Assembly: GCF_002155425.1 (NCBI RefSeq)
Contig: NZ_MUYG01000008.1
Location: 1-64,000, forward strand
Direction: 5' to 3'
DNA length: 64,000 bases
From: Erythrobacter donghaensis
GTDB lineage: Bacteria > Pseudomonadota > Alphaproteobacteria > Sphingomonadales > Sphingomonadaceae
This document shows, one piece after another, positions 9,162 to 18,001 of this stretch. The position numbers and the translations under genes were made by a program. The notes under the pieces were generated by a model, which was given only the letters and a program-made list of their open reading frames with translations, searched no databases and had not been told where the DNA came from. Position 1 is the first letter of the stretch, and each line of letters begins with the position of its first letter.

Positions 9162-11300
9162 ATGAAGAATTTCCTGCTCGCCGGGGCCAGCGCCCTGATG
9201 ATCGCCGCGCCCGTCGCAGCCACTGCCGACGAAGGCATGTGGCTGCCGAGCCAGACCGGCGCCATCGCCGAAGACATGAAGGCCGCCGGGCTTGAACTCG
9301 ACGCCAAGACGCTGGGCGACCTCAATCGCCCGCCGCTGACCGCGATCGCCTCGCTCGGTGGCTGTTCGGCCGCGTTCCTTTCGCCGCAGGGCCTCGTTGC
9401 CACCAACCATCACTGCGTTGCGGGCTCGCTGCAGTACAATTCCTCGCCCGAGAACGATTATCTCACCAACGGCTTTCTCGCGAAGACGCTGGGTGACGAA
9501 CTCCCCGCCGCGCCGGGCAGCCGGGTCTATGTGATCGAGGATCTGCGCGACGTGACCACCGCGATGCTCAAGGGCGCCGACAAGCTTGAAGGCCGCGCGC
9601 GTTACGACCGGCTGCAGGCCAACCGCACCGCGCTGATCGAGGCGTGCGAGAAGCAGGCGAACCGCCGCTGCGACGTGCGCGCCTATTTCGGCGGCGCCCA
9701 ATATTGGCTCCAGCAGCAGCTCGAGATCAAGGACGTTCGCCTTGTTTATGCTCCGGCGGCAGGCGTCGGCAATTTCGGCGGTGAGAAGGACAACTGGATG
9801 TGGCCGCGCCACACCGGCGATTTCTCCTTCTACCGCGCCTATGTCGCGCCCGATGGCTCCTCGGCCGATTTCTCGAAGGATAACGTGCCCTTCAAGCCCA
9901 AGGCGTTCCTGCCGATCGCCAAGACCGGCGTGAAGGAAGGCGACTTCATCATGGTCGCAGGCTTCCCCGGCACCACCGAGCGCCTGCGCACCGCCGAGGA
10001 AGCGCGCTTCGAATTCGCCGAACTGCTGCCTTACCAGCAGCGGATGCTGGCCGAATATGGCGATCTGATCGACGCGCTGACCGCGGGCAACCAGGCCGCC
10101 ACCATCGCCTATGCCGCGACGCTGCAGGGCGTTGAGAACTACGAGAAGAAGATCGCGGGCCAACTGGCCGGAGCCGATGCCATCTCGCTGATCGAAAAGA
10201 AGCAGGCCGAAGAAGCCGCCTTCCGCGCATGGATCGCGGCCGATCCCAAGCGTGAGGCGCAATATGGCGCAGCGCTGGCCGAGCTCGATCGGCTGATCGC
10301 CGAAGAAAATGCCGAGGCGCTGGCCGATGCCCGCCGCGGGATGCTGGGGCGCAGCCAGATGCTGGGCGCCGCCACGCGCCTCTATCGCTGGGCCAACGAG
10401 CAGGCCAAGCCCGAAAAGGACCGCGAGCCGGGCTACCAGCCGCGCGACAAGGCCTTCTTCGTTCAGTCGATGCAGCGCATCGAGCGCCGCTATGTGTCCG
10501 AGATCGAGCAGGCGATCTGGGCCGACGCGCTGGAGGAATATCGCCAGCTGGCGCCGGAAGACCGCAACCAGAGCTTCGATGCCTATATGGAAAGCCGCGA
10601 CATCGCCTCGCTCTATGCCGCCACGCAGCTGGGCGACACCGCCACGCGCATGGCATGGATGGACAAGCCGGTCGCCGAATTCCGCGCCAGCAACGATCCC
10701 TTCATCCAGCTGGCGGTCGCCATGTATGACGAAGGCCTCGCCAATGAAGCCGAAGCCAAGGAACGCTCCGGCACGGTCCAGAAGGCCCGCTCCAAAGTGA
10801 TGCAGGCCCGCCTCGCCTATGCCGCCGCGCAGGGCAAGACCATGTATCCCGACGCCAACGGTTCGCTGCGCTTCACCTATGGCAAGGTTACCGGCAAGGC
10901 GGTCGACGGGCAGATCTGGACGCCCTTCACCACTGCCGAGGGGATCGTCGCCAAGCACACCGGCCGCGGCGAATTCGATGCGCCCGACACAATGATCAAG
11001 CTGATCAAGGCGAAGGATTACGGCCAGTATGCCTCGCCTGAGCTGGGCACCCTGCCGGTCGATTTCATGTCGACAGTCGACATCACCAACGGCAATTCGG
11101 GCTCCTCGACGCTGAATGCGCGCGGTGAGTTCGTGGGGCTGGCTTTCGACGGCACGATCGAGGGCGTGGTCAGCGACTGGATGTATGATCCCGCGATCAA
11201 CCGCACCATCCACGTCGACAGCCGCTTCATGCTGTGGACCATGGAAAAGGTCGACGGCGCGACCCGTCTGCTTGAGGAAATGGGCGTCGCCGCCGAGTGA
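9162..11300 (+). CDS. S46 family serine dipeptidyl-peptidase (DPP7/DPP11-like)
   Basis: Periplasmic peptidase that removes dipeptides from the N-terminus of peptides. The 712 residues match the family length. It has a signal peptide (MKNFLLAGASALMIAAPVAATA) and the three S46 landmarks: the His region TNHHC at about 81-85, the Asp region RHTGDFSFYR near 225, and the Ser region NGNSGSSTLN near 650. The family-typical phrases KDNWMWPRHTGD and GLAFDGTIEGVVSDWMYD are present. Start ATG 9162 follows AAGGGGAAG. P1 preference (hydrophobic versus acidic) cannot be read off reliably. It stands alone, with a hairpin after it in the glk leader. Confidence 0.93.
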   Translation: MKNFLLAGASALMIAAPVAATADEGMWLPSQTGAIAEDMKAAGLELDAKTLGDLNRPPLTAIASLGGCSAAFLSPQGLVATNHHCVAGSLQYNSSPENDYLTNGFLAKTLGDELPAAPGSRVYVIEDLRDVTTAMLKGADKLEGRARYDRLQANRTALIEACEKQANRRCDVRAYFGGAQYWLQQQLEIKDVRLVYAPAAGVGNFGGEKDNWMWPRHTGDFSFYRAYVAPDGSSADFSKDNVPFKPKAFLPIAKTGVKEGDFIMVAGFPGTTERLRTAEEARFEFAELLPYQQRMLAEYGDLIDALTAGNQAATIAYAATLQGVENYEKKIAGQLAGADAISLIEKKQAEEAAFRAWIAADPKREAQYGAALAELDRLIAEENAEALADARRGMLGRSQMLGAATRLYRWANEQAKPEKDREPGYQPRDKAFFVQSMQRIERRYVSEIEQAIWADALEEYRQLAPEDRNQSFDAYMESRDIASLYAATQLGDTATRMAWMDKPVAEFRASNDPFIQLAVAMYDEGLANEAEAKERSGTVQKARSKVMQARLAYAAAQGKTMYPDANGSLRFTYGKVTGKAVDGQIWTPFTTAEGIVAKHTGRGEFDAPDTMIKLIKAKDYGQYASPELGTLPVDFMSTVDITNGNSGSSTLNARGEFVGLAFDGTIEGVVSDWMYDPAINRTIHVDSRFMLWTMEKVDGATRLLEEMGVAAE

Positions 11301-11317
11301 GCGGGACCGCTAAAATC

Positions 11318-11331
11318 TGAATAAGTATGCG
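11318..11331 (+). promoter_or_regulatory. 14-bp motif shared with the zwf leader
   Basis: TGAATAAGTATGCG occurs here, 68 bases before the glucokinase ATG, and identically at 17973-17986, 60 bases before the zwf ATG. In both places a strong hairpin follows within 20 bases. It could be part of a common promoter (TGAAT as a -35-like element) or a binding site for a shared regulator of glucose catabolism. Confidence 0.5.
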
Positions 11332-11355
11332 GCGCGTGGGATTTCCACGCGCCGC
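11329..11355 (+). other. Hairpin in the glk leader
   Basis: Perfect 11-bp stem, GCGGCGCGTGG with CCACGCGCCGC, and a five-base GATTT loop, directly after the shared 14-bp motif. No T-run follows, so it is not a typical intrinsic terminator. It could end S46 peptidase transcripts weakly or structure the glk 5' leader. Confidence 0.5.
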
Positions 11356-11399
11356 CTGCTATTGCTCCTCGCCAGACGGCAACAAGCGGGGAGAGAGCA

Positions 11400-12386
11400 A
11401 TGCAGGACGTGGTGGTGGTCGATATCGGCGGGACGCACGCCCGCTTCGCGATTGCCAGCATCGCTGCCGATGGCGCGATTGCTCTCGACGAGCCCGAAAC
11501 GCTCCACACCGCCGATCACGCCAGCTTTCAGACCGCCTGGCAGGCCTTCCGGGAGCGCAAGGGCGGCACCCTGCCCAAGGCGGTGAGCATGGCGATTGCC
11601 GGGCCGGTTGGCAGCCCCGGCAAGCCCAATCCGGTAATCCGTTTCACCAACAATCCGTGGATCATCCGCCCCGCGCTCATCAACGAAAAGCTGGGGGTGG
11701 AGCGCTTCACCCTCGTCAATGATTTCGCCGCCGTGGCCCATGCCGTTGCGCGTGCGGATGACAGCCAGTTCCTGCATCTCGCCGGCCCCGACCAGCCCTT
11801 GGGCCGCGAGGGCACGATCAGCGTGATCGGCCCGGGCACCGGGCTTGGCGTGGCGCATCTCTACCGCTCGCCCGGCCACTACCGCGTGCAGGCGACCGAG
11901 GGCGGGCATATCGACTTCGCCCCGCTCGATTCCATCGAGGACGCGATCCTTGCCCGGCTGCGCCAGCGACATATCCGGGTCTCGGCGGAGCGTGTGGTCG
12001 CCGGCCCCGCCATCGTCGACATCTATCAGGCGCTCGCCGCTCTGGAACACCGCACCGTGCCCGAACAGGACGCAATCACGATCTGGAACCTTGGCACCAG
12101 CGGCGAAGACCCGCTCGCCGCCGCTGCGGTCGACCGCTTCTGCCTCTCGCTGGGCTCGGTCGCGGGGGACCTGGCGCTGGCGCAGGGCGGCTTTGCGGGC
12201 GTGGTGATCGCCGGCGGGCTCGGCTACCGCATCCGCGAGACGCTGCTCGCCTCGGGCTTCGGCTCGCGGTTCAAGGCCAAGGGGCGCTTTGAAAGCCTGA
12301 TGGCGGGCATCCCGGTCAAACTCATCGTCCACCCGCAGCCCGGCCTGTTCGGCGCGGCAGCGGCCTTTGCTTCGGAACATTCATGA
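11400..12386 (+). CDS. glk: Glucokinase
   Basis: Phosphorylates glucose with ATP to glucose-6-phosphate in the cytoplasm. The 328-residue length and sequence fit the bacterial glucokinase family (PF02685). Visible are the N-terminal phosphate-binding segment DIGGTHARFA at 8-17, the substrate-site phrases LVNDFAAVAHAV and GPGTGLGVAHL, EGGHIDFAP, and the C-terminal nucleotide-site VVIAGGLGYRI. Ribosome-binding site GGGGAGAG precedes the ATG. Its stop overlaps the next start as ATGA, so it is probably coupled to the PEP-carboxylase-like gene. It would feed the zwf-edd-eda genes 6 kb downstream and would capture glucose released by the sucrase and the sulfoquinovose route in this window. Confidence 0.95.
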   Translation: MQDVVVVDIGGTHARFAIASIAADGAIALDEPETLHTADHASFQTAWQAFRERKGGTLPKAVSMAIAGPVGSPGKPNPVIRFTNNPWIIRPALINEKLGVERFTLVNDFAAVAHAVARADDSQFLHLAGPDQPLGREGTISVIGPGTGLGVAHLYRSPGHYRVQATEGGHIDFAPLDSIEDAILARLRQRHIRVSAERVVAGPAIVDIYQALAALEHRTVPEQDAITIWNLGTSGEDPLAAAAVDRFCLSLGSVAGDLALAQGGFAGVVIAGGLGYRIRETLLASGFGSRFKAKGRFESLMAGIPVKLIVHPQPGLFGAAAAFASEHS

Positions 12387-15157
12387 AAACCATCGCCTCC
12401 CTCGAAGCCCGGCTGGGCGACCTGCACCAGCGCACGCGCGAGACCCCGCTGTTCAACCCGGTGTTTCAGCTGTCGCTCGATCTGTCGCGCGCGCTGGAGG
12501 GGGGCGAGGTCAGCCTCGACGATCTGACCGCGCTGGTCGCCGAGCTGGAATGCGATGGGCTGAAGGCCCGCGCGGGCAAGCTGCGGCGGCTGCTGGCCCC
12601 GCCTGCTGACCCCGCGACGCTCGCCGAAGATGGCGAGGATTTCGAAAGCTTCGCCGCGCGCTGGCAGCGTCCGCAACTGCATGCGGTGTTCACCGCGCAC
12701 CCGACCTTCCTGCTCACCCCGGCGCAGGGCGAGGCGGTGGCGCGCGCGGCTTCGGCCGAAGGCGCGATTGGCGATGCCGCCTGCACCGTTTCGGCGGCGC
12801 GCGAGCCGGTGACGCTCGATTACGAACACGGTGCCGCGATGGCCGCGATGGCCCGCGCGCAGGACGCGCGCGACGTCATCACCGCCCGCATCCTGACCGA
12901 AGCGCAGGGGCGCTGGCCGGACGAATGGCGCTCGCTTCGCCCCCTGCCGTTCCGCTTCGCCAGCTGGGTCGGCTACGACATGGACGGGCGCACCGATATC
13001 GGCTGGCACACCTCGATCGGCTTCCGCCTCGCCGAGAAGGCCGAGCGGCTGGCGCGCTACACCGCCAGCCTTGAAAGCCTCGACGCCGCCCACCCGCTGC
13101 TCGCCACGCTGAAACCCGCCGCCGCCTTCGCCAGGGCGCGCGCCGAGGATTTCGCGGGCGACCTCTCCAGCGCCGATGCCCTCGCCGCCGCCGCCAACCG
13201 GCTGACGACGCACAGCGCGGACAACCTGCTCTCGCTCACCCCGCTGATCGCTGCGCTGGAAAGCGAGGCCGAGACCGCCGCGCCTGATCTCGCCGTCAAG
13301 CTGCTGACGCTCGCCGCCGCGATGCGCGCCGATGGGCTCGGCATGGGCTGGATCCACTTCCGCGTGAACGCCAAGCAGCTCCACAACGCGATCCGCCGCC
13401 GCCTCGGCGAGGACGAGCCGATCGACCTCGCCAGCAAGGGCGCAATTGCCACGCTGCGCCGCATGGTCGAGGAGGCGCGTCCGCTGCGCACCAATTTCGC
13501 CGCGCTCGCCACCGAAAGCTCGACCGCGATCCGCCAGTTCCTCGCGATGGCGCAGATTTTGAAGCACATCGATGCCGACGCGCCGATCCGGATGCTGGTC
13601 GCCGAATGCGAACAGCCCGCCACGGTGCTCGCCGCGCTCTATTTCGCGAAGCTGTTCGGGGTGGAGGACAAGGTCGATGTCTCGCCCCTGTTCGAGACCG
13701 AGACCGCGCTGGAGCACGGCGGCCGCTTCCTCGACGCGCTGCTCGCAGAGCCCGCCTACCGCGCCTACGCCCGCACCCGCGGGCGCGTGGCAGTGCAGAC
13801 CGGATTTTCGGACGCGGGCCGCTTTGTCGGCCAAGTACCCGCCGCCCTCGCGATCGAGCGCTTGCAGGGGCGTCTCGCCGAAGCGATGGCCGCCAACGGC
13901 CTCGGCGATGTCGCTGCGCTGGTGTTCAACACCCACGGCGAAGGCATGGGCCGCGGCGCGCATCCGGCGAGTTTCGCCGACCGGCTCGAATGGCCGCTGT
14001 CCCCTTGGGCGCGGCGGCGATTTGCACGCGCCGGCATCCGGCTGGAGCCCGAGGTCAGCTTTCAGGGCGGCGACGGCTATCTGTTCTTCGCCACGCCCGA
14101 ACTGGCGCTCGCCACGCTCACCCGCATCGCCGAACTGCGCCCCGCCGAAACCGACATGGCCGCGCCCGCCGATCCCTTTTACCACCGCACCGACATCAGC
14201 CTCGATTTCTATCGCGCGATCAAGGAGCATCAGAGCGATCATCTGGCCAGCCGCACCTATGCCCGCGCGGTGACGGCTTTCGGGCTCGGCCTCTTGAACC
14301 CCACCGGCAGCCGCGTCTCGCGCCGCCAGAGCGACATCAACGCGGACCGCGAGATGAGCCTGCGTCAGATCCGCGCGATCCCGCACAACGCGATCCTCCA
14401 GCAGCTCGGCTACCCGGTCAACATCATCGCCGGGATCGGCAGCGCCGCCGACACCAACCGCGAGGAAATCGCCGCGCTGCTGACCGATTCTCCGCGCGGA
14501 CGGCAGATCATGCGGTTGGTGAGCGCTTCCAACGCGCTCGCCAGTATCAAGACCGTGGCGGCCTATGGCGAGCTCTACAATTCGGCCTACTGGGCGAGCC
14601 GCACCTATCGCGGGACCGAAGATCACTTGGCGGGTGCCTGCGCCGCGCTGGCCGAATATCTGGTCGGCGACGACCGGACGGGCGTGTTTCGCCGCCTCGC
14701 CTCGCGCCTCAGGATCGATGCGATCAAGCTCCACCGGCTGACCGACCTGCTGCCCGAAGCGACGTGGGGCGCAGCGCGGGACGAGGCGCGCGAGCATGTG
14801 CGCCGCCGCATCGGGGTGTTGCAGGCGCTGCGTCTCGCGCTGCTGCAACACATGTTCCTCAAAGCCGTCGCCGTCCCTGCCTTCAGCCGCGCCAACGACA
14901 TCAGCCGCGGCGACGTGATCGAGATGGTGATGACCTTGCGCGTCGAGGAAGCCCTCGCCCAGCTGCGCCGCGCCTTCCCCGTGCGCGTCCCCGGCCCGCG
15001 CGATTTCCCGCTGGACGAGGCGAGCGACTACCCCGACGGCGGCGAGGAAGGCTATGGCGCAATCGAGCGCGACTTCATGACGCCGATCGCGCGGGCGCAT
15101 GAATTGTCGCTGCGGATCAGCACCGCGATCGCGAATGAGTTCGGCGCGCACGGGTAA
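12383..15157 (+). CDS. Divergent phosphoenolpyruvate carboxylase-like protein
   Basis: A 924-residue protein of PEP carboxylase length and layout. Recognisable landmarks are FTAHPT near residue 110 (family TAHPTE), TGFSDAG near 475 (family GYSDSGKDAG), THGEGMGRGAHP near 520 (family FHGRGGSVGRGG), GSRVSRR near 645 and LRQIRAIPHN near 665 (family LRAIPW). The catalytic His, the GSRxxxRR arginines and parts of the glycine loop remain. However, the Glu after AHPT is Phe, the Lys of GYSDSGK is Arg, the central GRGG becomes GEGM, and the first glycine-rich motif GGDRDGNP is GYDMDGRTD. It may carry an altered carboxylase activity or another role. Four-base overlap with glk. Family membership is fairly sure; activity is not. 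Confidence 0.75.
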   Translation: MKTIASLEARLGDLHQRTRETPLFNPVFQLSLDLSRALEGGEVSLDDLTALVAELECDGLKARAGKLRRLLAPPADPATLAEDGEDFESFAARWQRPQLHAVFTAHPTFLLTPAQGEAVARAASAEGAIGDAACTVSAAREPVTLDYEHGAAMAAMARAQDARDVITARILTEAQGRWPDEWRSLRPLPFRFASWVGYDMDGRTDIGWHTSIGFRLAEKAERLARYTASLESLDAAHPLLATLKPAAAFARARAEDFAGDLSSADALAAAANRLTTHSADNLLSLTPLIAALESEAETAAPDLAVKLLTLAAAMRADGLGMGWIHFRVNAKQLHNAIRRRLGEDEPIDLASKGAIATLRRMVEEARPLRTNFAALATESSTAIRQFLAMAQILKHIDADAPIRMLVAECEQPATVLAALYFAKLFGVEDKVDVSPLFETETALEHGGRFLDALLAEPAYRAYARTRGRVAVQTGFSDAGRFVGQVPAALAIERLQGRLAEAMAANGLGDVAALVFNTHGEGMGRGAHPASFADRLEWPLSPWARRRFARAGIRLEPEVSFQGGDGYLFFATPELALATLTRIAELRPAETDMAAPADPFYHRTDISLDFYRAIKEHQSDHLASRTYARAVTAFGLGLLNPTGSRVSRRQSDINADREMSLRQIRAIPHNAILQQLGYPVNIIAGIGSAADTNREEIAALLTDSPRGRQIMRLVSASNALASIKTVAAYGELYNSAYWASRTYRGTEDHLAGACAALAEYLVGDDRTGVFRRLASRLRIDAIKLHRLTDLLPEATWGAARDEAREHVRRRIGVLQALRLALLQHMFLKAVAVPAFSRANDISRGDVIEMVMTLRVEEALAQLRRAFPVRVPGPRDFPLDEASDYPDGGEEGYGAIERDFMTPIARAHELSLRISTAIANEFGAHG

Positions 15158-15307
15158 TCCCGATCCGACCCGCACTCGCCGGCTAAGCACTGGTCGGTCG
15201 CGGAGCGACCGCAAGGGCGCCAAAGCTTTCAGGCGCCCGCCCGCAGCGGAAGCGAAGCTGAACAGCCGAAGGCTGGACACCCGGCCTTAAGGCCGCATGA
15301 GCGAGGA

Positions 15308-15333
15308 TTTCGCACGCCGGATGGCGTGCGAAA
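15308..15333. terminator. Perfect 11-bp hairpin between convergent genes
   Basis: TTTCGCACGCC, loop GGAT, then GGCGTGCGAAA, located between the PEP-carboxylase-like gene and the convergent LacI gene whose stop is a few bases away. It lacks a downstream T-run on either strand, so terminator function is plausible from position and symmetry but not certain. The preceding 150 bases (15158-15307) hold nothing else that I recognise. Confidence 0.5.
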
Positions 15334-15338
15334 AACAA

Positions 15339-16358
15339 TTACCTCACCGTACTGCCCCGCACGATCAGGCTCACCGGCACGCGGCGGCGCGCTGCGGCGG
15401 TGTCATCCAGCACGGCTTCGACCAGCGCCGTGCCCGCTTCGGCGGGATCGGGCGCAATCGTGGTGAGCGGCGGGCGGCTGTAGCGGCCTGCCACCAGATC
15501 ATCGAAGCCCATCACGCCGATATCCTGCGGCACGGCAATATCGGCGGCAGCAAAGGCCTCGATTGCGCCCAGCGCCATTGCGTCGCAGGCGGCGAAAAGC
15601 GCGTCGATATCCTCTCCCCGCTCGATCAGGCGCCTCGCCGCGCGGCGGCCTTCCTCCTCGCGGGTCGGGGCGTTGACGGTGGGAGCAAGGCACGGCTCGA
15701 GGCCCGCTGCACGCATGCCTTCCGCATAGCCTTCGTAGCGTTCGGTAAACTGCACCTGAGGGGTATTGAGCGCGCCGAGGAAGCACGGTCGCTTGTAGCC
15801 CGCCGCCAGCAAATGCTCGACCGCCAGCCGCCCCGCCGCACGATTGTCCGAACGCACCCAGTCGAGCTCGTCGAAGGGCGATCCCCAATAAGCCACCCGC
15901 CGGCCTTCGCTTTCGAGGCTGCGGAAATGCTCCCACGCCGCCTGATTGGTAGTGGTGCCGATCACAACCAGCCCGTCCGCGCGGCCCTGTTCCTGATGGT
16001 GACCGAAGAATTCGCCGGGCCGTGCCTGAAAGCTCACCAGCGTCTCGAACCCGCGTTCCGAGGCGGCGACGCACACAGAGCCGAGCAGGGCATAGGCGAA
16101 GGGATTGATGCTCGCCGCGCTGTCGCCTTCGCGGCAGATCACCACCACCGCGAGCGTTCCGGTCGAGCCCCGGCGCAGGCGCGCGGCGCGTTCGTCGACG
16201 AAATAGCCGAGCGCCTCGGCCGCCTCGATCACCTTGCGGCGGGTCGCCTCGGCAATTGCGGGGCTGCCCGACAGCGCACGGCTGACGGTCGGCTGGCTCA
16301 CGCCCGCCCGCTCCGCCACATCGAAGGATGTCGGCCGTCTTTTCGGTCCCCCGTTCAT
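15339..16358 (-). CDS. LacI family transcriptional regulator (sugar)
   Basis: A 339-residue DNA-binding repressor. The N-terminal helix-turn-helix is at about 8-30 (TSFDVAERAGVSQPTVSRAL) and the hinge helix near 60. The periplasmic-binding-protein-like effector domain follows (LVVIGTTTNQAAWEHF; IGVMGFDDLVAGRYSRPPLTTI). ATG 16358 was chosen because it starts just before the helix-turn-helix; the open frame upstream adds an unlikely extension. It is divergent from a FucP-type sugar transporter, with an operator-like palindrome between them, so it probably controls that transporter and possibly the neighbouring glucose genes. Confidence 0.92.
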   Translation of the reverse strand: MNGGPKRRPTSFDVAERAGVSQPTVSRALSGSPAIAEATRRKVIEAAEALGYFVDERAARLRRGSTGTLAVVVICREGDSAASINPFAYALLGSVCVAASERGFETLVSFQARPGEFFGHHQEQGRADGLVVIGTTTNQAAWEHFRSLESEGRRVAYWGSPFDELDWVRSDNRAAGRLAVEHLLAAGYKRPCFLGALNTPQVQFTERYEGYAEGMRAAGLEPCLAPTVNAPTREEEGRRAARRLIERGEDIDALFAACDAMALGAIEAFAAADIAVPQDIGVMGFDDLVAGRYSRPPLTTIAPDPAEAGTALVEAVLDDTAAARRRVPVSLIVRGSTVR

Positions 16359-16479
16359 AGGCCAAGCTTCTAGGGCGGGAAGGCGCGCGCACGCAAGCGC
16401 GGGCGTGCATTTGCCCTGCATTGCTATTCGCACTGGATTTGTGGGGCGAGGTCTTGCATTTCTCGGACAGCGCGCGGAT

Positions 16480-16493
16480 TGTGAACGTTAGCA
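16480..16493. promoter_or_regulatory. LacI-type operator-like palindrome
   Basis: TGTGAACGTTAGCA, symmetric around AACGTT with outer TG/CA, lies 31 bases before the transporter ATG and 121 bases before the LacI ATG. It fits the LacI-family operator pattern and probably mediates control by the divergent regulator. Confidence 0.6.
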
Positions 16494-16524
16494 AAAATAT
16501 TGCGCGCTATGGGAGAGAGCGACA

Positions 16525-17958
16525 ATGGCGATGGCACCTGGGGTGAGCGCGGCGGCGACGGCGGGGGATGAGCTGGGCGATGAACGCCAGATCCATGCTC
16601 CGGGGCTGAATTATTTCGTCTTCGCGCTGTTCTTCATCTTCGGCGGGATCACCAGCCTCAACGATGTCATCCTGCCCAAGCTGAAAGAGCTGTTCACGCT
16701 CAGCTACACCGAGGCGATGCTGGTGCAGTTCTGCTTTTTCACCGCCTATCTGCTGATCGGCATTCCCGGCGCGGAGCTGGTCAAGCGCGTGGGTTATATG
16801 CGCGGCGCGGTGGTTGGCCTCTTGACGATGATGGCGGGATGCCTGCTTTTCATTCCGGCAAGCCAGACCGCGACCTACGGCTTGTTTCTGGGCGCGCTTT
16901 TCATTCTCGCCAGCGGCGTCGTGGTGGTGCAGGTCGTCACCAATCCGCTGATCAGCCTGCTCGGCCCGCAAAAGACCGTGCACAGCCGGTTGACCTTCGC
17001 GCAGGCGTTCAACAGCCTCGGCACCACGATTTTCCCGCGCGTCGGATCGGGCCTGATCCTCGGCGGGTTGGCAGGCGTGTCCGCCGCGGAGCTGAGCGGC
17101 GCCGAGCTCGACGCCTATCGCACCGCCGAAAGTTCGGCGATCGTTTCGACCTATATCGGCCTTGCCGTGGCGCTGGCAGTGATCGCGGCGGTGGTGTGGA
17201 TCTATCGCAACAAGCTCCCCGCCGATGCCGGGGCCGGCAACGAAGCAGCGCTGACGACGCCCGGCCGCTATGTCGCCGGTCTGGTGCCGATCGTTCTTGG
17301 GGGCTGGCTGGTCATTCAGGGCGGCTACTGGATCGCGGGCAGCGAACTCATCGGCATCGCGCTGCTGATCGGGGGGCCGGCGGTGTGGTTGTGGGGCAAC
17401 CCGCTGCTGACACGCACGCGCTTCTCTTATGGCGCGGCCTGCATCTTCCTCTACGTCGGCGCGGAAGTCGCGATTGGTTCGCTGATCGTCAACTACCTGA
17501 TGCAGTCGAACGTCATGGGCCTCACTGAACGGGCGGCGGGTGATCTCATCTTCCTCTACTGGGGCGGCGCGCTGGTCGGGCGGGTCATCGGTTCGGCGGT
17601 GCTGCGCTTCGTTAGCCCCGGCATGGTGCTGGCGGGCGTGGCGGCAGGCGCGATCCTGCTGGTCCTATTCTCCACCAACGCCACCGGCACCACTGCGGGC
17701 TACAGCCTGCTGATGGTGGGCCTGATGAATTCGATCATGTTCCCGACGATCTTCAGCCTCGCCTGCGAGAAACTGGGGGCCAAGGCCGCGGATGGATCGG
17801 GGATCATCAACATCGCCATCTTCGGCGGCGCGGTCATCCCGCTGCTGACCGGAATGCTCGCCGATGCCAGCGGCAGCCTCGGCACCGCGATGCTGCTGCC
17901 AATCGCCTGCTACGCGGTGATCGCGGGCTTCGGCTTCTATGCGAGAAGGCCCGCCTAA
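16525..17958 (+). CDS. FucP/GluP-type sugar:proton symporter (MFS)
   Basis: A 477-residue inner-membrane transporter with about 12 hydrophobic segments. The sequence resembles the glucose/galactose (GGP/FucP) branch: FALFFIFGGITSLNDVILPKLKE in the first helix, FCFFTAYLLIGIPGAELVKRVGY after it, and NPLISLLGP with LTFAQAFNSLGTT near residues 140-170. Glucose or a related monosaccharide is the likely substrate, supported by glucokinase upstream and zwf-edd-eda downstream. ATG 16525 follows GGGAGAGAG. The substrate is inferred from family and neighbours. Confidence 0.88.
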   Translation: MAMAPGVSAAATAGDELGDERQIHAPGLNYFVFALFFIFGGITSLNDVILPKLKELFTLSYTEAMLVQFCFFTAYLLIGIPGAELVKRVGYMRGAVVGLLTMMAGCLLFIPASQTATYGLFLGALFILASGVVVVQVVTNPLISLLGPQKTVHSRLTFAQAFNSLGTTIFPRVGSGLILGGLAGVSAAELSGAELDAYRTAESSAIVSTYIGLAVALAVIAAVVWIYRNKLPADAGAGNEAALTTPGRYVAGLVPIVLGGWLVIQGGYWIAGSELIGIALLIGGPAVWLWGNPLLTRTRFSYGAACIFLYVGAEVAIGSLIVNYLMQSNVMGLTERAAGDLIFLYWGGALVGRVIGSAVLRFVSPGMVLAGVAAGAILLVLFSTNATGTTAGYSLLMVGLMNSIMFPTIFSLACEKLGAKAADGSGIINIAIFGGAVIPLLTGMLADASGSLGTAMLLPIACYAVIAGFGFYARRPA

Positions 17959-17972
17959 GCCATCGCCCGACT

Positions 17973-17986
17973 TGAATAAGTATGCG
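17973..17986 (+). promoter_or_regulatory. 14-bp motif shared with the glk leader
   Basis: Second copy of TGAATAAGTATGCG, ending 60 bases before the zwf ATG. An imperfect -35-like TTGAAT (17972-17977) and a -10-like GATAAT (17997-18002) with a long 19-base spacing can be drawn here, so the motif may belong to the zwf promoter. Confidence 0.5.
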
Positions 17987-18001
17987 CCCACTGGCGGATA
18001 A

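Noticed and set aside
8907..11213. Upstream extension of the lipoprotein frame through the peptidase region
   Set aside because: The extension is antisense to the S46 peptidase. The lipoprotein signal at ATG 8906 gives a natural start.
15158..15307. Possible small gene after the PEP-carboxylase-like gene
   Set aside because: The only frame is Arg/Ser-rich with no ribosome-binding site, and it overlaps the end of the previous gene.
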